Positions 1 through 4,442 of a stretch of DNA of 8,801 bases are shown here, piece by piece. The notes beneath the pieces are model-generated. The model did not search any database. It was not told the origin of the DNA and saw only the letters and a list, made by a program, of their open reading frames with translations. The first letter of the stretch is position 1. Each line of letters starts with the position of its first letter. The position numbers and the translations under genes were made by a program. The DNA is from Acidobacteriota bacterium (GTDB taxonomy: Bacteria > Acidobacteriota > Terriglobia > Acidiferrales > UBA7541): positions 23,842 to 32,642 of the forward strand of contig PKUY01000424.1 in the NCBI GenBank assembly GCA_003131705.1. The letters are read 5' to 3'.

Positions 1-1
1 C

Positions 2-478
2 CAGCCGCCGCGCCGTCGCCTGTTGCGCTCCCTTTTCTCCAATGGCGCCTACGTCGAAGGTTGGGCGGAGTACATCGCGCAGGTCATGATGGACGAAGGC
101 TTTCTCAACAACGATCCGCGTTTCCGTTTGGAAATGCGAAAAATTCGCCTCCGTCTCCTCGCCAACGCAATCCTCGATGTAAAAATGCAGACGATGGGAA
201 TGACGGACGAAAAGGCAATGGATCTGATGACCAAGGACGCTTTCCAAACGCAATCCGAAGCCGAAGGAAAGCTCGTCCGCGCCAAGCTCAGCTCAACCCA
301 GTTGCCGACCTACTACGTTGGCCTCACCGAGTGGCTCGCTTTTCGTGCGAAGTATCAGACGGCAGCTGGGAAAAATTTTGACATGCTGAAATTCCACGAC
401 GCAGTGCTGGACCAGGGGCCGTTGCCCGTCCCGGTCGTCGAGCAACTTGTCATGCCGTCCGCATCGCGCGGCCAATGA
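2..478 (+). CDS. DUF885 family protein, C-terminal part (5' end outside window)
   Basis: The frame is open from the left edge and ends at TGA 476-478, leaving 158 residues. The DUF885 (PF05960) C-terminal signature is visible: a Y-V-E-G-W-A-E-Y stretch (E19, G20, W21 counted from the edge), then a long helical segment rich in R/L/M, then L-P-T-Y-Y-V-G-L and F-H-D-A-V-L-D-Q-G-P-L-P-V. Family members are generally predicted zinc metallopeptidase-like proteins. An HExxxGHH-type motif lies upstream of this fragment, and the E of EGW probably completes the metal site; only this last part is visible here. Many members carry an N-terminal signal peptide, which cannot be checked. A TTG at 23 could be taken as a start, but the DUF885 alignment clearly continues upstream, so it is internal. 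The next gene follows on the same strand after 52 bases. Family assignment is fairly sure; substrate is unknown. Confidence 0.8.
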   Translation, partial: QPPRRRLLRSLFSNGAYVEGWAEYIAQVMMDEGFLNNDPRFRLEMRKIRLRLLANAILDVKMQTMGMTDEKAMDLMTKDAFQTQSEAEGKLVRAKLSSTQLPTYYVGLTEWLAFRAKYQTAAGKNFDMLKFHDAVLDQGPLPVPVVEQLVMPSASRGQ

Positions 479-530
479 ATTCAGACGTCGGATCGTGGAA
501 ACTCCAACCGCTAGATCGTGAGAATAGAAA

Positions 531-2096
531 ATGAGCCGAGGGATCGAAATCAGAGGCGGGCAGTCTAACTGGATCGCCAAGAAATGCGGTGTCTCATCGT
601 CGCGCGTTTTCATACTCGCGATCGTAATTTCACTCCTCGCGTCACAGTGCATCGCAATTGCAGGCGCGCCGTCCGCTGAAGCCGCATCGCCGAAACTCGC
701 CTCCGCTGCGCCGCAGCCGTCCCTGGCTCCGGATAGCTCCTACGAATTGACTCAGGGCAAGGGCTACCGTTTCGAACGCGGCGGTTGGACATACGTGCAC
801 CTGGAAGGCTCGCCGCACGATGTTGGCTACCAACACGGATATCTCCTCGCGCCGGAAATCGCCGATGCCTTCGCCGTCACTCGGCTGGAAATGACCCACT
901 ACAGCGGGCGCGACTGGGAGTTTTTCCGCCGCGCGGCACGCACGATGTTGTGGCCCAAAATCGATCCCGAATATCAAGCCGAGCTGCAAGGGATCACCGA
1001 TGGCCTGGACGCCAAAAAGGTGAAGCTCGATCTGTTCGATGTGGTCGCGTTCAATGCATTCTCCGAGCTTCCCGACTACTACGTGCCCTGGCTCAACAGG
1101 CAAACGCAAAGTGCAACTGCCATGAATCGCGAACCTTTCGAACATTGCAGCGCGTTTGTGGCCACCGGCAGTTGGACCAAGGACCATCAGATTGTGATGG
1201 CCCACAGTAATTGGACCTCCTACATGGAGGGGGCGCGTTGGAAAATCATTTTCGATATCGTCCCGCAAACCGGCTATCGCATATTGATGGATGGTTTTCC
1301 CGGGGTGATCGCCAGCGACGACGATTTCGGCGTCAATTCGAATGGCATGATGATCACCGAGACGACCATCGCAAATTTCACTGGTTGGAACACCAACGGC
1401 AAGCCTGAGTTCGTACGTGCCCGCAAGGCCATGCAATATGCTGGCTCCATCGACGAGTACGTGAAAATCATGCTTGATGGGAATAACGGTGGCTACGCGA
1501 ACGACTGGCTGCTCGGCGACCGTAAGACCGGTGAAATCGCCCGGTTCGAGCTCGGCCTGCGGCACACGAAAGTCTGGCGCACTGCGGACGGCTACTTTTC
1601 CGGCGCGAATTTTCCCAGCGATCCCGATCTCATCAAGGACGAAACCAGCTTCGATCCGAATAACCTCGCCAGTGGCCCGAATGGCCGCCGCGTTCGCTGG
1701 GATCAGCTCTTGAACGGAAACAAGGGGAAGATTGACACGAGCCTTGGGGAAATATTCCTCGCGGATCACTACGATACGTTCGCGAAAAAGGAAGGCGCCA
1801 ATCGTCGCACGCTATGCGGTCACGGCGACCTCCAAACGGAGACTCTGCCGGGGGGAAGCACGCCGCCCTACGATCCCTACGGCTCGGTTCAGGGAAAGGT
1901 GATGGATAGCCGCATGGCCGGTAACATGGATTTCATCGTGCGAATCGGACATCCCTGCGGAATTAATTTCGACGCGGCAAAATTCTTGAGCCAACACCCG
2001 GACTTTTCGTGGGAATCGCCGGTGCTGCGCGACATGGCTGCCGGTCCCTGGACTGAATTTCGTACCGGCCAGCATGCCGCGCAACCGGAGCGTTAA
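531..2096 (+). CDS. Secreted Ntn-hydrolase, C45 acyltransferase / phospholipase B-like family
   Basis: 521 residues. The N terminus is a signal peptide: a basic n-region (K17, K18, R25), a hydrophobic core at about 26-45 and an Ala-rich cleavage zone near 47-52, so the protein acts in the periplasm or outside. Residues about 90-112 carry the G-S-P-x-x-x-G-Y-Q-H-G-Y-L-L pattern typical of C45 (acyl-CoA:6-APA acyltransferase-like) and phospholipase B-like proteins. The probable nucleophile is C206 in H-C-S-A-F, followed by a turn, A-H-S-N-W (N227) and later E-T-T-I (277-280). In this superfamily the chain is cut just before the Cys, which becomes the N-terminal nucleophile and hydrolyses amide or ester bonds. 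Here that would release a propeptide of about 150 residues after signal removal. The ATG at 531 has only a weak purine-rich upstream stretch, but it gives a good signal peptide. Substrate is unknown; phospholipase activity should not be assumed. Confidence 0.75.
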   Translation: MSRGIEIRGGQSNWIAKKCGVSSSRVFILAIVISLLASQCIAIAGAPSAEAASPKLASAAPQPSLAPDSSYELTQGKGYRFERGGWTYVHLEGSPHDVGYQHGYLLAPEIADAFAVTRLEMTHYSGRDWEFFRRAARTMLWPKIDPEYQAELQGITDGLDAKKVKLDLFDVVAFNAFSELPDYYVPWLNRQTQSATAMNREPFEHCSAFVATGSWTKDHQIVMAHSNWTSYMEGARWKIIFDIVPQTGYRILMDGFPGVIASDDDFGVNSNGMMITETTIANFTGWNTNGKPEFVRARKAMQYAGSIDEYVKIMLDGNNGGYANDWLLGDRKTGEIARFELGLRHTKVWRTADGYFSGANFPSDPDLIKDETSFDPNNLASGPNGRRVRWDQLLNGNKGKIDTSLGEIFLADHYDTFAKKEGANRRTLCGHGDLQTETLPGGSTPPYDPYGSVQGKVMDSRMAGNMDFIVRIGHPCGINFDAAKFLSQHPDFSWESPVLRDMAAGPWTEFRTGQHAAQPER

Positions 2097-2114
2097 TTTT
2101 CGCCGCTCTCCGCG

Positions 2115-2702
2115 TTACTTCCCGTTGTCGATGCGGAGATTATTCGTCACGGAAAAAACATTCGGAACGCCATTCGCCACCACGTTCGCGGAGTCCTTGT
2201 CCGCTTGTGTCGCTACCACGCCTTCCAGCGTGACGTGCCCGTTATTCACAATGATGTGAATCGGCGGCACGCTTTGTTCTCCATACCTTTGCAGGCCCGC
2301 GAACGAATAAATGGCGTGAAACTCCGCTCGCCGGATCTGGTCGTCCATAGGGGATGTCGGAAGAACTTGGATTTGATTATCTACCGACTCCACTCCCTCG
2401 ATGTGCTTGACCGCGTTTCCAGCATCATCCTTCAAAACTGGCCTGACGACTTGGCCCATCAGCGTTACTTTGCCGCCCTGAACCTTGTATTCCAGATTGT
2501 CGAACACCGAGTAAAAGGGAAGCATCACCAATTCGTGACGCACCTCCTTCGCCACCCGAGATTCCAGACTGGCCGAACCCCGGTCCTGATTCGCCGCGGG
2601 TGCTGGCGCAGCCGATGCTCCATTTGTCGTCACGAACGCAGTTAGAAGCGCAAGGGGCATGAGAACGAGACCTTTGAATGACCTTTTCGTGAACTGTCGC
2701 AT
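2115..2702 (-). CDS. Exported protein with two BON domains
   Basis: 195 residues from the chosen start. A signal peptide (K/R-rich start, hydrophobic core about residues 10-26, A-S-A-A-P cleavage zone near 30-33) is followed by a short Ala/Pro/Gln linker and two BON domains. The first lies at about 46-114 and has G-G-K-V-T-L-M-G-Q-V as its core strand pair. The second lies at about 120-192 and has N-N-G-H-V-T-L-E-G-V-V and a closing N-V-F-S-V-T-N-N-L. BON domains are small alpha/beta modules found in OsmY-type periplasmic proteins, thought to bind membranes or other ligands. The ATG at 2702 is preferred over one four codons upstream (2714), because GGAGGA sits 4 bases before it and the upstream ATG lies within that ribosome-binding region. 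The gene is convergent with the hydrolase gene, 18 bases apart. The precise role is unknown. Confidence 0.85.
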   Translation of the reverse strand: MRQFTKRSFKGLVLMPLALLTAFVTTNGASAAPAPAANQDRGSASLESRVAKEVRHELVMLPFYSVFDNLEYKVQGGKVTLMGQVVRPVLKDDAGNAVKHIEGVESVDNQIQVLPTSPMDDQIRRAEFHAIYSFAGLQRYGEQSVPPIHIIVNNGHVTLEGVVATQADKDSANVVANGVPNVFSVTNNLRIDNGK

Positions 2703-2706
2703 GAGA

Positions 2707-2712
2707 TCCTCC
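2707..2712 (-). promoter_or_regulatory. Ribosome binding site deciding the BON gene start
   Basis: On the minus strand GGAGGA precedes ATG 2702 by 4 bases. It is a near-perfect anti-Shine-Dalgarno match and overlaps the codons that follow the alternative upstream ATG at 2714, so the downstream ATG is the likely start. Confidence 0.65.
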
Positions 2713-2830
2713 ATTCTTCATCGCACTCTTCTCAACATGAGCCCGACTCCTAAGGGTTAGATGCAACGTGGAGGGAACAAGTAGCTCTCCGCCGACATAC
2801 CGTAATCCCTGTATGCCACGGCTGGAATGT

Positions 2831-2864
2831 GCCGGGTCCGCTGCTATCCGATAAGCAGCACGGC
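2831..2864. other. Compound inverted repeat in the divergent intergenic region
   Basis: The 227 bases between the BON gene (minus) and the small Cys/His protein (plus) hold no gene. The only clear structure is a two-part stem. The inner GCTGCT (2840-2845) pairs with AGCAGC (2854-2859) around an 8-base loop. The outer GCCG (2831-2834) pairs with CGGC (2861-2864) across a 5-against-1 internal loop. There is no T tract, so it does not look like an intrinsic terminator. It could be an operator for divergent control or a 5'-leader structure of the plus-strand gene. No known riboswitch consensus was recognised, and I could not place a convincing -35/-10 pair on either strand. Confidence 0.35.
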
Positions 2865-2929
2865 TCCGTCGCGAACTGGAAATCACACCTCGAAGATGCT
2901 ACATATCAAGAGCTTACCCGGGTGGGTCC

Positions 2930-3274
2930 GTGACAGACAATTGCTCCGCAAAAGATTGCAAGGCCACTGTGCCAGCGGGTCTCGCTGCAGATCGAATGTG
3001 TGTTTTGCACTTCACGCTTTTCATCGAGCAGGAATGCGCCGAGATGCGCCGCGAGACGTCGCTCGGTAAAGCCGATCACGAGCGCCAGAGGGAATTCATG
3101 CAGAAAATTGCACTGCGTGGAGAATCGCTCGTGCATACGGCCACTAGCGGTTTTCCGATGACCGACGAAATAAAAGCGCGGGTCCTCAGCACCCTTCTCA
3201 CGTTGATGAATTGCCGCGAAAACATGGACCGCGCAGCCATGCGCCAGTCCGCCCTCCGCCGTTTCGCAGGCTGA
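2930..3274 (+). CDS. Small hypothetical protein with N-terminal Cys/His cluster
   Basis: 114 residues, starting at GTG; there is no in-frame ATG close upstream and the ribosome-binding site is weak. The first 27 residues hold C5, C10, C24 and H27 (C-x4-C-x13-C-x2-H, followed by F). This spacing suits one zinc ion in a knuckle or treble-clef-like fold. The middle (about 33-63) is charged and helix-prone, and the end (about 77-114) is another amphipathic helical region with one Cys (C95). There is no signal peptide or membrane segment, so the protein is probably cytosolic. I recall similar small C...C...C-x-x-H-F proteins in Acidobacteria, but I know no function for them. A metal-binding regulator or adaptor is possible. 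The gene stands alone between two minus-strand genes, and its 3' end is convergent with thiF/moeB, 28 bases away. Confidence 0.6.
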   Translation: MTDNCSAKDCKATVPAGLAADRMCVLHFTLFIEQECAEMRRETSLGKADHERQREFMQKIALRGESLVHTATSGFPMTDEIKARVLSTLLTLMNCRENMDRAAMRQSALRRFAG

Positions 3275-3302
3275 TTTCCTTACATGCAGTTTTCAGATTG
3301 AA

Positions 3303-4352
3303 TTACGCGCCGATGTAGCGCGCATAGAGCGAACGCGCGACGGCGGGGTCTTTCGTGCCCTTCACAATGGCGCGCCCATCGGCGAAGACGGTCATTTCGT
3401 ACGGGGCAATCTTGAAACGCAGCAGAAAATCGTTGTTGCGGACTTCGTCTGCGGCGGTCGCGGTAAGGCGCCGGCCCAGATCGCCGAGGTCCAGCCGGCG
3501 GCCTCGCTCGTGGATCTGCACGGAATCCCGCCCGCACATGGTGATGTGTGGCTGGGCGTCACCCGAGAGAAAACGGAACTCACGGCGCACGCACGCGCGG
3601 CAAGTTGGATTGCGGGCGACCCGAATCGATTGAAACTTTCCGGTCCACACATCGCAGGAAACCAGACGCCCGTGCAGTGCTTCGGCCTTGCCCGCCAGCA
3701 GTTTCATCGCTTCGGTCGCCTCGATTGACGCGATGACGCCAGCAGCAGCGCTCAGAACTCCGGCTGTGTCGCAAGTGGCTTCATTTCCGAGCGCGACGTT
3801 GCCAACTCCATTTTCTTCGCCGCCCTCGAGCAGGCACGCGAGGCAGGGCGTTTCAGATGGCTGAACCGTCATGGTTACGCCGTAACTTCCGACCGCAGCT
3901 GCGTAAATCCAGGGAGTGCGCAGCGAAATCGCTGCGTCGTTCAGCAACAGGCGCGTCTCAAAATTATCCGTGCCATCCAGGATCAGGTCGAATTCGGAGA
4001 GAAGCTCCACAGCATTTTTCGGTGTGAGATCGGCGACGATCCCTTCGATTTCCACGCCGCCGTTGATGGCCCGAAGGTGGCGCTCCGCGGCAATGGCCTT
4101 TGGGAGAGCTTCCCGCGCATCGGCTTCGTTGAAAAGCGTTTGTCGCTGCAGATTCGAAGGCTCGACGAAATCGCGGTCGATAATGCGCAGCCGGCCCACG
4201 CCTGCGCGAACTAGAAGATTCGCGACGACGGTACCAAGGGCGCCACAGCCAACCAGTGCAGCGGTCGCAACCAGTAGCTTTTCCTGCCCCGCTTCGCCGA
4301 TGCCGGCGAATAGAATCTGCCGAGAGTATTTTTCGTGCTGCTCGGGTTTCAT
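3303..4352 (-). CDS. thiF: ThiF/MoeB/HesA family adenylyltransferase, long form
   Basis: 349 residues, an E1-like enzyme that adenylates the C-terminal Gly-Gly of a ThiS or MoaD sulfur carrier for thiamin-thiazole or molybdopterin synthesis in the cytosol. Visible motifs are the nucleotide loop G-C-G-A-L-G (35-40), D59/R60/D61, N67-L-Q-R-Q71 with the conserved Arg, K85, D126-G-T-D-N130, and two zinc pairs C170-x2-C173 and C251-x2-C254. C194 in C-D-T-A-G-V-L is at the position of the reactive Cys of ThiF. After the zinc pair a C-terminal extension of about 90 residues ends in F-L-L-R-F, T-V-F-A-D-G-R-A-I-V-K-G-T and A-R-S-L-Y-A-R-Y. I associate this tail with the long ThiF found in Bacillus-like and acidobacterial genomes. 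An AGGGA stands 7 bases before the ATG. No thiS, thiG, moaD or moaE is adjacent, so thiF against moeB cannot be settled here. Confidence 0.85.
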   Translation of the reverse strand: MKPEQHEKYSRQILFAGIGEAGQEKLLVATAALVGCGALGTVVANLLVRAGVGRLRIIDRDFVEPSNLQRQTLFNEADAREALPKAIAAERHLRAINGGVEIEGIVADLTPKNAVELLSEFDLILDGTDNFETRLLLNDAAISLRTPWIYAAAVGSYGVTMTVQPSETPCLACLLEGGEENGVGNVALGNEATCDTAGVLSAAAGVIASIEATEAMKLLAGKAEALHGRLVSCDVWTGKFQSIRVARNPTCRACVRREFRFLSGDAQPHITMCGRDSVQIHERGRRLDLGDLGRRLTATAADEVRNNDFLLRFKIAPYEMTVFADGRAIVKGTKDPAVARSLYARYIGA

Positions 4353-4442
4353 GGAGTATTCCCTGTACGAAACTCATGATACTGCCTTTTCGCGCCGGGC
4401 AGGCAACTCGGCTGTGCTAACCTTTGTTCTTATCTCTGTCGA
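4353..4442. promoter_or_regulatory. Divergent promoter region between thiF/moeB and the Omp85 operon
   Basis: These 90 bases separate two divergently read starts, so promoters for both should lie here or just inside the genes. For the minus-strand gene the best pair I see is TTGCCT (complement of 4401-4406) and TATCAT (complement of 4376-4381) with a 19-base spacer, which is longer than ideal. For the plus-strand gene no good pair is evident, and there is no Shine-Dalgarno-like purine run in the 18 bases before ATG 4443. The region's role is inferred from gene arrangement; exact elements are uncertain. Confidence 0.4.

Noticed and set aside
642..1769. Long open frame of 375 codons on the minus strand opposite the Ntn-hydrolase gene
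   Set aside because: The plus strand carries clear family motifs and a signal peptide over this span. The minus-strand translation shows no recognisable domain and is a shadow of GC-rich codon use.
2086..2112. Hairpin at the convergent ends of the hydrolase and BON genes (CGGAG 2086-2090 with CTCCG 2108-2112) as a bidirectional terminator
   Set aside because: The stem is only 5 bp plus 2 bp beyond a bulge, lies partly in coding sequence and has no adjoining T run, so chance is as good an explanation.
2838..2929. A c-di-GMP or other known riboswitch before the small Cys/His protein
   Set aside because: The conserved core words of the classes I can recall are missing; only a generic hairpin is visible.
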